64,000 nt of DNA from an uncultured Lachnospiraceae bacterium. Lineage in GTDB: Bacteria; Bacillota; Clostridia; Lachnospirales; Lachnospiraceae. Below the pieces are notes generated by a model. It made no database searches. It was given only the letters and a program-made list of their open reading frames with translations, and was not told the DNA's origin. The DNA is taken from contig CAJTVD010000007.1 of assembly GCA_910579495.1 (NCBI GenBank), positions 13,305 through 77,304 on the forward strand. The letters run 5' to 3'. Shown here piece after piece: positions 25,408 through 33,171 of the stretch. How positions within the stretch are numbered: position 1 is the first letter of the stretch; every line of letters begins with the position of its first letter. Made by a program: the position numbers and the translations under genes.

Positions 25408-27951
25408 TTATTTGTCCAATAAATCTAATATGCCGTCATGTATTCTTCTTCCAATTAACATTTCCCCTTCACGGAATAAAGCGTCCTCAGAATTATCTCC
25501 ACTGTCTTTTTCCGCAATCACATTCTCCAAAAAATCTTCTAAAGTGAAGAACTGTTCTTCCCTATAGAGAACTTTCCCTGTTTTCTGCCCAATCGTCCCC
25601 TTGTAATAATCTGCTATAAATTCTGCCCTTCTATCACAAAATTCAAAGCAACATTCTTCTAAGGTGTTGTCAAGTATATTCAGCCTGTAATTGGCTATAT
25701 ACTCTGTCACTGAAGAGCCGTCCATTTTCCTTTGCCTGAAAAGATAGTAATAAGGCCCTGATTCAAATAAAAACCCTATCGCTTCATCCTTCCCAACCTT
25801 AGCAAATTCATTTTCAGTAATTTTTCCTGTTTCCGGATCTATCTTGACAGACATATTTGCATAAGCAGGAATAGCCCTAAGAAACCCTCCAGAACTGTAC
25901 CCTTTTGTAAAAAGGAAATTGACATCCGCAAAATTTTCCGGGTAATCATCGTATTCCGCCACTATATTGCCAACCGGGTCCCAGCGTATAAAAGCTCCTT
26001 TATTTCTGGGAATAAGCCAGTAATAACTTCCTGCCTCACATATACTCCAACTCCCATGGTTGTTACTCCCAACAGAAAACAGCTCCCCTTTGCACTCGTC
26101 CATGTGGAACTTCAGCACAGTATTCCCAACTGTATTGGGGATATAGAAAACAGGTTCTTTGACCAGCGTGCCCTGCCTGAAAATAAAACTATCATCCGTC
26201 ACCCAATCTGCATAATAATCAAGCACCCTTGTGCCACAGTCCATCCGTATCACCGCCGGATAAGTTGCACTTATAAAAAATATATAATTTCTATATTTAA
26301 TAGCATCTGCAAATTTCAGCGCTGGTTTATAAAACCTGTTTTCCCCTCTATAATCATGGATGGAAACCGTTCCAAATTCCCCGGCCAGCACGTCATAAAC
26401 AGAAATATATTCTGCTGATGCCGGCGCGAAATATATTTTCCCATCTACATATATAGCTTTAGAATGCAGTCTTTTTCCATTTTCTCTTTCCTGTGGAAAC
26501 TTTCCCACATAAGCGCATTTATCCGTACATACGTCTATTTTGAAAAGGCCATTGAACAAAGTACTGGAGGCATATGCTGTAAATTCATCAACCTGTACAT
26601 AACCTTCAAACATCAGCCCCCTATTTGTGCTTTCCAGAAAAGACTGGATAAAAATAGATTTGCCGGTCTGTCTATATAATTCGGCCACACTGCTCATATC
26701 CCCAAAATAGGCATCGCTTATGGCAATTGCCCTGTGCAGGTCCGCTGAACCGTCAAAAATTCCGAATCCCTCTTTCTTGTAACGGTTAACAATATCATGG
26801 TATTCTGCCGCAATATGTGGCCGCATTGACTCTAAAGCCGAAACCATCAAGGGGTGGGGACGCCATAGGAGGACTACACCGTCCTTTGCCCGAAAGGAAT
26901 CAAGAACCGCCCTTATTTTCCTAAGCATCTTTTCATCCTGCTTCAGCACTGTATCTATGGTAATATTGTATAAAACCACTTTTTTTCTGCTTCCGTCTGC
27001 CCTGAAAATTAATTTCTCCCACTCCTTTGGAATCTCATAAGGTTTTTCCCCCTCCGGAAAAACCTTATCATATTTAGGGCTTCCCAAAGCCATAAACTTC
27101 TCTTCTACTCCGCCGGAAGAATCCTGGCGCCCGCTTTCTTTCACAAATTGCCGAAATTGCCCAACGTATATCTCCCTTACAGTTTCAGACTGCACAATCA
27201 CCCGGTCTGCATATATAGTGCCTGGCAGAATACAGAAATGTTTTTGGAGTTGGTTCCCAATTGCCACAAAATAAGGGATATAAACAAGCATATCTGTATA
27301 TTTTTTCAGTTCCTTTGCATAAAACATAGGATGAACGCTGGTTACATAGTTAAATTCATCATAAGGATTATGTATATAGATAACATCCGGCCTGCGCCGG
27401 GCGATATCATATTCCTGCCAGTCCGTAACCTGGACATAAGGAGGATATTCCTTTGCCTCACAATGCATCTGCCCCCAGGTTCCGTTTGGATTTTTATCAA
27501 AATATGGTATCGGGACTACGTATGTATCGCACATACCATCCCTTAAGGCTGCTTTCCACACACTCTCCATGCTATCCCACATAGAAGCTTTATATGGCAA
27601 AAATACTATCTCTATCTTATCATTTGGCAAATCATACTTTATTCTGCTTTTGATTTCAGACAACTGCTTTTGAATTTTCTTTGCAATTTTCCTGCTCCTC
27701 ACATTGTCATTTATAACAAGGCTCATCTGATAGAGGTTCTCGCAATATTCTGACAAAATATTGACAATATCCTTACTTTGCCCCTCACCTGCTTCCAAAA
27801 TATCCCCAACCTTAATCGCCGACTCCTGGCATTCTGCCAGAACTTCTATTGTTACCGGAAGATGTAAACTAAAATTGCGGGCAACGGCATGGTTAATTTT
27901 TTCCAATGAAGTTATAATGCCAAGCAATTCTTTCTTCTTATATTTTTTCAC
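25408..27951 (-). CDS. Teichoic-acid transferase-like protein fused to a beta-propeller-like region
   Basis: 847 residues from a GTG at 27951 that follows GAGG and lies 10 nt after the preceding stop. Residues ~130-470 resemble a GT-B CDP-glycerol-dependent polymerase: LPYKASMWDSMESVWKA, VIYIHNPYD, YIPYFV, LLWRPHPLM and DAYFGDMSSVAELYRQTG. The last ~370 residues consist of repeated beta-rich blades with Tyr/Trp/Asp-Gly turns (VDGKIYFAPASAEYISVYD, YIFFISATYPAVIRMD, YYWLIPRNKGAFIRWDP), as in a propeller. The N-terminal ~110 residues are helical. Function of the propeller, perhaps substrate or partner recognition, is unknown. The frame to 28017 overlaps ispD-like and is rejected. Confidence 0.75.
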   Translation of the reverse strand: MKKYKKKELLGIITSLEKINHAVARNFSLHLPVTIEVLAECQESAIKVGDILEAGEGQSKDIVNILSEYCENLYQMSLVINDNVRSRKIAKKIQKQLSEIKSRIKYDLPNDKIEIVFLPYKASMWDSMESVWKAALRDGMCDTYVVPIPYFDKNPNGTWGQMHCEAKEYPPYVQVTDWQEYDIARRRPDVIYIHNPYDEFNYVTSVHPMFYAKELKKYTDMLVYIPYFVAIGNQLQKHFCILPGTIYADRVIVQSETVREIYVGQFRQFVKESGRQDSSGGVEEKFMALGSPKYDKVFPEGEKPYEIPKEWEKLIFRADGSRKKVVLYNITIDTVLKQDEKMLRKIRAVLDSFRAKDGVVLLWRPHPLMVSALESMRPHIAAEYHDIVNRYKKEGFGIFDGSADLHRAIAISDAYFGDMSSVAELYRQTGKSIFIQSFLESTNRGLMFEGYVQVDEFTAYASSTLFNGLFKIDVCTDKCAYVGKFPQERENGKRLHSKAIYVDGKIYFAPASAEYISVYDVLAGEFGTVSIHDYRGENRFYKPALKFADAIKYRNYIFFISATYPAVIRMDCGTRVLDYYADWVTDDSFIFRQGTLVKEPVFYIPNTVGNTVLKFHMDECKGELFSVGSNNHGSWSICEAGSYYWLIPRNKGAFIRWDPVGNIVAEYDDYPENFADVNFLFTKGYSSGGFLRAIPAYANMSVKIDPETGKITENEFAKVGKDEAIGFLFESGPYYYLFRQRKMDGSSVTEYIANYRLNILDNTLEECCFEFCDRRAEFIADYYKGTIGQKTGKVLYREEQFFTLEDFLENVIAEKDSGDNSEDALFREGEMLIGRRIHDGILDLLDK

Positions 27952-27961
27952 CCCTATTTCC

Positions 27962-28678
27962 TCACAGCCCAAATATTTGCTGCCCCTCCAATGCTTCATA
28001 TAATGCCCGGTATACATAAAAATCGGCAGGCTCTGTAATTTTCAGATTATTTTTTGTACTTTGCACCATATGCATTGGCTTATGGTAAATACTGCATAAA
28101 TGTGAGGAATCAATTGTCTTCACGCCATCTTCCCTTGCTTTCTGGTAAAGTTTAAAAATATCTCCAAAATAAAAAGCCTGGGGAGCCTTCGCCACATACA
28201 TCTGATTCCGGGGCGGCACGTCAAAGATATTTTTCCCATCTATGCTTCTTACCACGCTTTCCCTTACTGCTTCCACTGTAATCGCGCTCCCATGTTTTTT
28301 TACCGCCTCTATATTTGCCGAAATTAGTTCTCCATTAATCAGGGGACGCACTCCGTCATGAACCAATACAATGTCCTCCTCCTGAGCCATCCCCTTCATC
28401 GCAACAAGCCCATTATAAATAGAATCGTGCCCGGTCTCTCCCCCAGGAACAATCTTATGGACTTTCGTTATACCATACCGCTTAAGCAGCCCTTCCAGCT
28501 CTTTTATCCATTCAGTAAGGCAGACAATTATAATACTGCCAATATTATCATGATATTCAAAATGTTCTAATGTATAAATAATGATAGGTTTCCCATGCAT
28601 TTCCAAAAACTGCTTTGGTTTTGAACGGCTGCTCATTCTCCTTCCAGCCCCGCCTGCAAAAATCAACGCTGTTACCAT
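27962..28678 (-). CDS. IspD/TarI-type cytidylyltransferase
   Basis: 238 residues. The nucleotide-binding start is LIFAGGAGRRMSSRSKPKQF, then VPGGETGHDSIYNGL and IVLVHDGVRPLI. This is the IspD family, which includes ribitol-5-phosphate cytidylyltransferase (TarI). As first gene of a teichoic-acid-like operon it more likely makes a CDP-alditol such as CDP-ribitol than an isoprenoid precursor, but no TarJ reductase is adjacent, so the substrate is open. ATG at 28678 with AGGGGA upstream. Confidence 0.85.
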   Translation of the reverse strand: MVTALIFAGGAGRRMSSRSKPKQFLEMHGKPIIIYTLEHFEYHDNIGSIIIVCLTEWIKELEGLLKRYGITKVHKIVPGGETGHDSIYNGLVAMKGMAQEEDIVLVHDGVRPLINGELISANIEAVKKHGSAITVEAVRESVVRSIDGKNIFDVPPRNQMYVAKAPQAFYFGDIFKLYQKAREDGVKTIDSSHLCSIYHKPMHMVQSTKNNLKITEPADFYVYRALYEALEGQQIFGL

Positions 28679-28749
28679 AGACTATCCCCTATCTTTCCAA
28701 ACCAAACCGTTTTCACCTTAGTTTTTGCCCTCTAACCCTACAGACACAT

Positions 28750-29104
28750 CTATTAAAATAAGGCACATTGGTCATCTTCCGATGATGCGGGATATCCCGC
28801 TTCGCTTCCCGGTACGTCACCAGCCCAAATCTCATGCTTGCATTACAGCCAATAACACATTAGCCTGCCTGCACATGATAACCCATGTTCCCGGAATCCT
28901 GGCATACCCAATACGCAGGCCCATGATAACCGCCTGCCTTCTAATGCCGTAAATAATTTTTATATCATAAATTTCCGCCCGTTCCATAACATATTCCTTT
29001 TCCGGTGAAATAAAGGCGCTATACCTTTATTTATCCAGGCATCAATTTTTCTGATCTTTCTTATCTCCAATAGGCCTTTTCCAGGAAGAAACACCCTTCC
29101 GGCA
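28750..29104 (-). ncRNA. Putative structured RNA downstream of the TnpB-like gene
   Basis: The 426 bases between the TnpB-like stop and the glycan operon hold no plausible gene. Read on the minus strand they contain stacked potential hairpins: GCAGGC/GCCTGC around a GGTTATCATGG loop (near 28916-28940), ACATG/CATGT around GGTTAT (near 28872-28888), so the sequence GGTTATCATG occurs twice (28874-28883 and 28922-28931), and GCGGGATATCCCGC (28787-28800). In TnpB systems the guide RNA is encoded exactly here, starting at the 3' end of the gene. The RNA and its ends are inference. Confidence 0.4.
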
Positions 29105-30421
29105 TCAGGCTCCCCGGCCATCCCCCTCCATGCCGCGCTTTTTTGCATTCTGGGCGGCATTACGCTTTTCCTCTGTCTCATATCCACAGGAGCCACATAC
29201 AAAAATCCCTTCTTTTTTCTCCCCATTCCCTCCGCATCTATAGCATTCGGCGCTAATGCCCTTTCCAAATACCTCCACAAACACCACTGACTGTTCCCTG
29301 CATTTCTGATGCAGCCTGCCCCTGATATATCCTCTCTGCCACAAGGCAACAGAATTATTGATTTCCTTGCTTCCACCATGCTTCCGGGGCCGGGGCAGCT
29401 TTGGTATATAAACGGTTTGCGGTTTTTCGGTTTTCAGGAATCTATTTAACTCCATATTGATATAACTGTGAAGCTGTTCTGTCATTCGGTGCTTTTTGGC
29501 CATGTACTTTTTTCTGCCAAGAGCATGTCCCTGGTCTTGTGTGTGCTTTATGGCCTGTTCCCGTACCCAGTCTGCCAAGGCAATCTGGTATTCCCCCAGC
29601 TTTTCTCCATAAACATTCCCTTCATCTGTAGTAAGCATCACGTACATTCCCACTGCCAGCCCCACCTGCCTGGTATAGTCTGTGTGTTTTTGGATTTTCA
29701 CATTGACTGGGATCTTTATTTCCATCTTGCCTGACTCTGGAAAAAGCTTGATATAAATCTGCCTGCTGTACTGGTTATTATCCGTAAGAGGCACATAAAT
29801 ACGTTTCCTTTTTTCCTTCATGGTAATATAGATTCCATGGTCACCATAACGGTATGCCCTCTCTGTAAGGGAAAACCCCTCCGCCCTATTAACATGCATC
29901 CTTACATGCAAACGCCTGACCTGCCGCCGCAGGTAATTATCCAGCTTCTTCACATCCACGCTGCCTGAAAGCTGCCCATATTTCTTCTGTATCCCCGCTT
30001 TCAAATTAACAGGCTGGCAGTTCAGCACTGCCCCAAAGGCATTATTAACTTTTAGCAAGTATCTTAAGTAATGCTTTTCCTCATCAGAGAACTGCCCATT
30101 GCTGCCCACCTTTTGGGCCACTGCCTCCCTAGTCCTTGTCCACTGTGCCTTAATGTCCCCCAAGGCATCAAAAACAGCAAGGTTAAAGTATACAAAAGGA
30201 AGCCCCAATTCCTCTCTCAGCCCAGTCGCTATCATTTCATTCTGTACCGTATACCCGGGATAAATTTTAGACAGGCTGCCTATCCCGCTATAACGGCCAT
30301 AAACATACTCCTTCACCTTTGCATAATCGCCAGCAATCTCCAATAGCTTTTTCATGTCGTCCTTAGCAATCGGTTCTTTATTATATTGATGTATTGTTTT
30401 GCATACTGTCCCTGACGGCAT
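29105..30421 (-). CDS. TnpB-family protein lacking RuvC catalytic residues
   Basis: 438 residues from the ATG at 30421 (GGAAGG 8 nt upstream). The C-terminal RuvC/zinc-finger layout of IS605 OrfB/TnpB is clear, but each catalytic acid is replaced. GIDLG is GLAVG (A256), the Glu of the second motif is Pro (YIPKLP, P340), and the Asp before NAA is Lys (EEKRNAAQNA, K419). The zinc finger is kept (C393, C396, C409, C412). The frame is intact, so this is not simple decay. Nuclease-dead TnpBs with their guide RNAs can act as RNA-guided repressors (TldR proteins). No tnpA is nearby. It might instead be a long-diverged family with another function. Confidence 0.8.
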   Translation of the reverse strand: MPSGTVCKTIHQYNKEPIAKDDMKKLLEIAGDYAKVKEYVYGRYSGIGSLSKIYPGYTVQNEMIATGLREELGLPFVYFNLAVFDALGDIKAQWTRTREAVAQKVGSNGQFSDEEKHYLRYLLKVNNAFGAVLNCQPVNLKAGIQKKYGQLSGSVDVKKLDNYLRRQVRRLHVRMHVNRAEGFSLTERAYRYGDHGIYITMKEKRKRIYVPLTDNNQYSRQIYIKLFPESGKMEIKIPVNVKIQKHTDYTRQVGLAVGMYVMLTTDEGNVYGEKLGEYQIALADWVREQAIKHTQDQGHALGRKKYMAKKHRMTEQLHSYINMELNRFLKTEKPQTVYIPKLPRPRKHGGSKEINNSVALWQRGYIRGRLHQKCREQSVVFVEVFGKGISAECYRCGGNGEKKEGIFVCGSCGYETEEKRNAAQNAKKRGMEGDGRGA

Positions 30422-30466
30422 CCCTGCATCCTTCCACTTCCATGAGCCTGCCTGCGAAACGCGCTT

Positions 30467-30472
30467 ATTATA
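30467..30472 (-). promoter_or_regulatory. Extended -10 promoter of the TnpB-like gene
   Basis: Minus strand TGGTATAAT with the hexamer at 30467-30472, about 46 nt before the ATG. No good -35 is present; instead the inverted-repeat arm at 30479-30502 occupies that position, which suggests regulation through the repeat. Confidence 0.5.
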
Positions 30473-30482
30473 CCATTTGCAC

Positions 30483-30621
30483 AAGGTATACTTTTTGCAA
30501 AAGGCGTTCTGCCACGGAAGCCACCTTTATTTTAATATATTATCGTCAACTTTTCAAGAAAATTAATCCTATTTTTTATGTAATTTTTACTGCAAAAATA
30601 TTTTTGCAAAAAGTATACCTT
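30483..30621. repeat. 20-bp perfect inverted repeat upstream of the TnpB-like gene
   Basis: AAGGTATACTTTTTGCAAAA at 30483-30502 is repeated as its exact reverse complement at 30602-30621; allowing one mismatch the arms extend to about 24 bp. The ~100 bases between are AT-rich and coding-free. Both arms are flanked by a related ACGGA(A)GCC stretch (30514-30522, 30627-30634). They could be operators, ends of a small mobile element, or the left boundary of the TnpB element. Confidence 0.7.
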
Positions 30622-30812
30622 TTGCGACGGAGCCGCCATCCGCTGTTTCCTTATTTTTTCTCACATAAATCTGTTTTCTGAAAGCAATTTAGATGCCATT
30701 ATCCTGCCCTTTACACATACCTTTCTTCATACCCAGTTTATTTCAACCTATTCTCTTTTAATTGAACATATGGATGACACCAAAATATGAACAATTCCAC
30801 CAAGAAAAAAAT
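30622..30812. other. Non-coding AT-rich stretch
   Basis: Together with the inverted repeats this makes a 450-base interval without a gene between the TnpB-like start and the GyrI-like stop. Apart from the repeats and the terminator at 30813 I see no feature in it. Confidence 0.5.
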
Positions 30813-30858
30813 AAACTCACTTTATCAGGGAATTATTATACCCTGTTAAAGTGAGTTT
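30813..30858 (-). terminator. Strong terminator after the GyrI-like gene
   Basis: 18-bp stem with one mismatch (30813-30830 and 30841-30858, 10-nt loop). A T-rich run follows on both strands, so it may work in both directions. It lies 17 nt past the GyrI-like stop. Confidence 0.8.
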
Positions 30859-30875
30859 TTTGTTCTCATTATTTC

Positions 30876-31535
30876 TTAAAGTTGCTTTCCTGCAGCCAGC
30901 TCCCCCACTGCCGCCACCGGATGGCGTATAACGGTCTTCAAATTCTCCGCCCTGCATTTACGCACATCGCTAAGGTAGATCTCATGGTGATAACGGGCGC
31001 CTTCCATATCCGGCGCATACCCCATCTTTCTGGCAAATCCTTCCATTGCTTCTATGGTGGCAGGTTCATCGTCATAGGAGCCTATGTGCATACACTGCAC
31101 ACACAGCCCTTCCTCATAAGTGAAAAACTCCGCCTTTGAAAAATCAGCTTTCTTTTTTGCCGCCGCCTCTGTTACCGCCCAATGGAATTCCTCCTTTGTC
31201 ACAAACTCCGGCAGCCGGATCATGGAGATCCACTGAAAGTCTTCCTTTCTTGTGTAATCGACCCCTTTTACACCCTCCTGCCACCACAATCCTTCCAGGG
31301 GCGGAACCACATAATCAAAATATCCCTCCATCCGATGATCCCCAAGTTTACTCATTTTAATGGTAAAGGCAATCCCGTAAAGGAGCCCGATAGACAGCTT
31401 GTACTCCCCGCCTTCCTCATTAGGGTCCCCCCTGCCCCGCACCGCAACGAAATTCATAGACGGCACAGTTACCAGCCCCGGTTTCTTCTTTGGCATATAA
31501 AATTCTTTGTATTCCTTTTTGTAATCAAACGCCAC
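30876..31535 (-). CDS. GyrI-like small-molecule-binding domain protein
   Basis: 219 residues. Starts AFDYKKEYKEFYMPKKKPGLV, then VPSMNFVAVRGRGDPNEEGGEY and YFDYVVPPLEGLWW, the pattern of stand-alone GyrI-like (SOUL/effector-binding fold) proteins. Relatives bind hydrophobic or cationic small molecules; some hydrolyse electrophilic toxins. GTG start at 31535 follows GGAGGG and lies 3 nt after the DUF3795 stop, so both are in one operon with the WYL regulator. Confidence 0.85.
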   Translation of the reverse strand: MAFDYKKEYKEFYMPKKKPGLVTVPSMNFVAVRGRGDPNEEGGEYKLSIGLLYGIAFTIKMSKLGDHRMEGYFDYVVPPLEGLWWQEGVKGVDYTRKEDFQWISMIRLPEFVTKEEFHWAVTEAAAKKKADFSKAEFFTYEEGLCVQCMHIGSYDDEPATIEAMEGFARKMGYAPDMEGARYHHEIYLSDVRKCRAENLKTVIRHPVAAVGELAAGKQL

Positions 31536-31538
31536 CCT

Positions 31539-31799
31539 TTATGCTTCCCTCCACTTTCTGCACTGGACGATCCTTTTTCCATTATCCCCCTGCTTTTCAT
31601 CATAAGCAAACTGATTCAGCAGGCCACAGGGAAAGCTTTCACACTCCCCGCAATGGGCCAGCCCCTTTTCCTCACAGCAGGATTTCACCGGGCAGCTCTC
31701 GCCCCAGAAGGGTTTTTCAATATGTACACAGCCCCCACAGTTCATCTGCCCGCGATATTCACACTCCCCGCACAAAATGCCACACCTTGATTCCACCAT
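31539..31799 (-). CDS. DUF3795 cysteine-rich protein
   Basis: 86 residues beginning MVESRCGILCGECEYR, the usual DUF3795 start, with eleven further cysteines in CxxC-type spacing (NCGGC, KSCC, HCGEC, PC). It likely binds zinc or an iron-sulfur cluster; function unknown. The ATG at 31799 has AAGGAGG 11 nt upstream. The open frame continues upstream into the remnant of another gene, which explains the apparent longer reading frame to 31853. Confidence 0.8.
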   Translation of the reverse strand: MVESRCGILCGECEYRGQMNCGGCVHIEKPFWGESCPVKSCCEEKGLAHCGECESFPCGLLNQFAYDEKQGDNGKRIVQCRKWREA

Positions 31800-31802
31800 C
31801 CC

Positions 31803-32007
31803 TGTCTTTTCCTCCTTCAGTCCCACATAAATATGAATCTCACTGTTCTCCATACTGCCATCCTGGTATTCCTCAAAATCACAGCCAAAACCCTGGGCAG
31901 CCCCACAGGCTCCCGATCACACTCCCCATATCAGGCGCAGCATTATTTGTCCGTGCCGCGATACCCGCCACTGTTTTTTCCTCCAATGTTACGATTTCAT
32001 ATTCCAT
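31803..32007 (-). pseudogene. Remnant of a GyrI-like effector-binding protein
   Basis: An ATG at 32007 opens MEYEIVTLEEKTVAGIAART and continues to PDMGSVIGSLW, the N-terminus of a GyrI-like domain; it meets a stop after seven further residues. One base out of frame, DFEEYQDGSMENSEIHIYVG follows, which looks like the C-terminus of the same family. About 100 central residues are missing, so an internal deletion with a frameshift is the likely history. It sits between the WYL regulator and DUF3795. Confidence 0.6.
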
Positions 32008-32068
32008 CTTTCGTCCATCCTTTCTGTTGATGGCACTATTGTATCAAAGCAACCACGACATCTGTCTG

Positions 32069-32977
32069 TCATGGTTCCAGATATTTTTTCCGGATCCCCT
32101 CAGCAAAGGCAAGCACGTCTTTCCGGAATGCCGCAGGCTCCAAAAGCTCCGCTCCCTCCCCAAAAGAAGCAATCCATCCTACAATGCTGTTTTTATCCGT
32201 AAACCCAAAGGAAAAGAGCAGCGTCCCGTCAGGCTGGACGGTAAAGCTCTCGGGGCCATATTCCTCCACCAGCCGCCACTGATATTGGGGCTGGATGACC
32301 GCCTTTACCTGATACCCGCCGGGAAACACCCGCTCCGGGGAAAGATCCGGCAGGGGGACCGCCCGTTTCTCAAAAGCTTCTCCCATCTCCAGCCCCGTCA
32401 TCCGCATGAGCTTGAAAAGCCGGAAGTCTTCCCTTATTTCACACCACCCCCACAGATACCAGCTTGCCCACTGGAAAATCAGGGCATAAGGCTCCACAGT
32501 CCTTTGGGACGTCCCCTTGGGCGCAAAATAGGTGAAGGATACCTTGCGCCCTGCCAGGACCGCCCCGTGGAGCAGTTCCATTTTCGGGGAAAGGGAGGCT
32601 TTGTACCAGGAGGAAAGATTAATGAAAATATGCCCGTCCCCGGCAAGCAGGTTAGAGGCCCCGGCGGAAAGCTTTTCCATGAGCTGGGCGTAGCGTTTTG
32701 TGCCGCTGACGCTGTCCAGGCTGCGGAGCCCTGCCAGGATTGCCTGCATATCTGACCTGCTTAGCAGCGCCCGGTCAATTTTGTACCCCTCCATAATGGA
32801 AACCCCGCCGTTCGCCCCCGGTTCCGTCACCAGCGGGATCCCCGCCCTGCACAGCGCCTCAATATCCCGGTTGATGGTGCGGCGGGAAACCTCAAACTTC
32901 TCTGCCAGCCAGGGAGCTGTCACCTTTTCCTGCTGCAACAGGATAGATAAAATTCCCAGCATCCGATCAAGCTTCAT
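32069..32977 (-). CDS. WYL-domain transcriptional regulator
   Basis: 302 residues. N-terminal DeoR-type winged helix (MLGILSILLQQEKVTAPWLA, then SRRTINRDIEALCRAGIPLV), followed by a WYL domain with QWASWYLWGWCEIREDFRLF and KLMRMTG. WYL domains sense small ligands or nucleic acid and control the helix-turn-helix. It probably regulates its own operon, which includes the GyrI-like and DUF3795 genes. Full length. Confidence 0.93.
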   Translation of the reverse strand: MKLDRMLGILSILLQQEKVTAPWLAEKFEVSRRTINRDIEALCRAGIPLVTEPGANGGVSIMEGYKIDRALLSRSDMQAILAGLRSLDSVSGTKRYAQLMEKLSAGASNLLAGDGHIFINLSSWYKASLSPKMELLHGAVLAGRKVSFTYFAPKGTSQRTVEPYALIFQWASWYLWGWCEIREDFRLFKLMRMTGLEMGEAFEKRAVPLPDLSPERVFPGGYQVKAVIQPQYQWRLVEEYGPESFTVQPDGTLLFSFGFTDKNSIVGWIASFGEGAELLEPAAFRKDVLAFAEGIRKKYLEP

Positions 32978-33171
32978 CCACTATCTCCTCTCCGGTTTTA
33001 TTCGTGATAAATAACCATTCACCCTTCACGTTAAAACCAGTATACCACGAAAAAGGGGACAAATGTATGTCATGTTTCCCCTTTCCTTCTGCCACCAGGA
33101 AAACCGCCCCCCACCAAAAAGAACAGGCAGCCGCCCCACCATAGGACAACCGCCTGCAGCCCAAACAAAAT

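Noticed and set aside
28960..29379. 139-codon frame overlapping the 3' end of the TnpB-like gene
   Set aside because: It runs in another frame through the zinc-finger region, has no start site, and its extension past the TnpB stop is short; I treat the stretch as part of a possible RNA.
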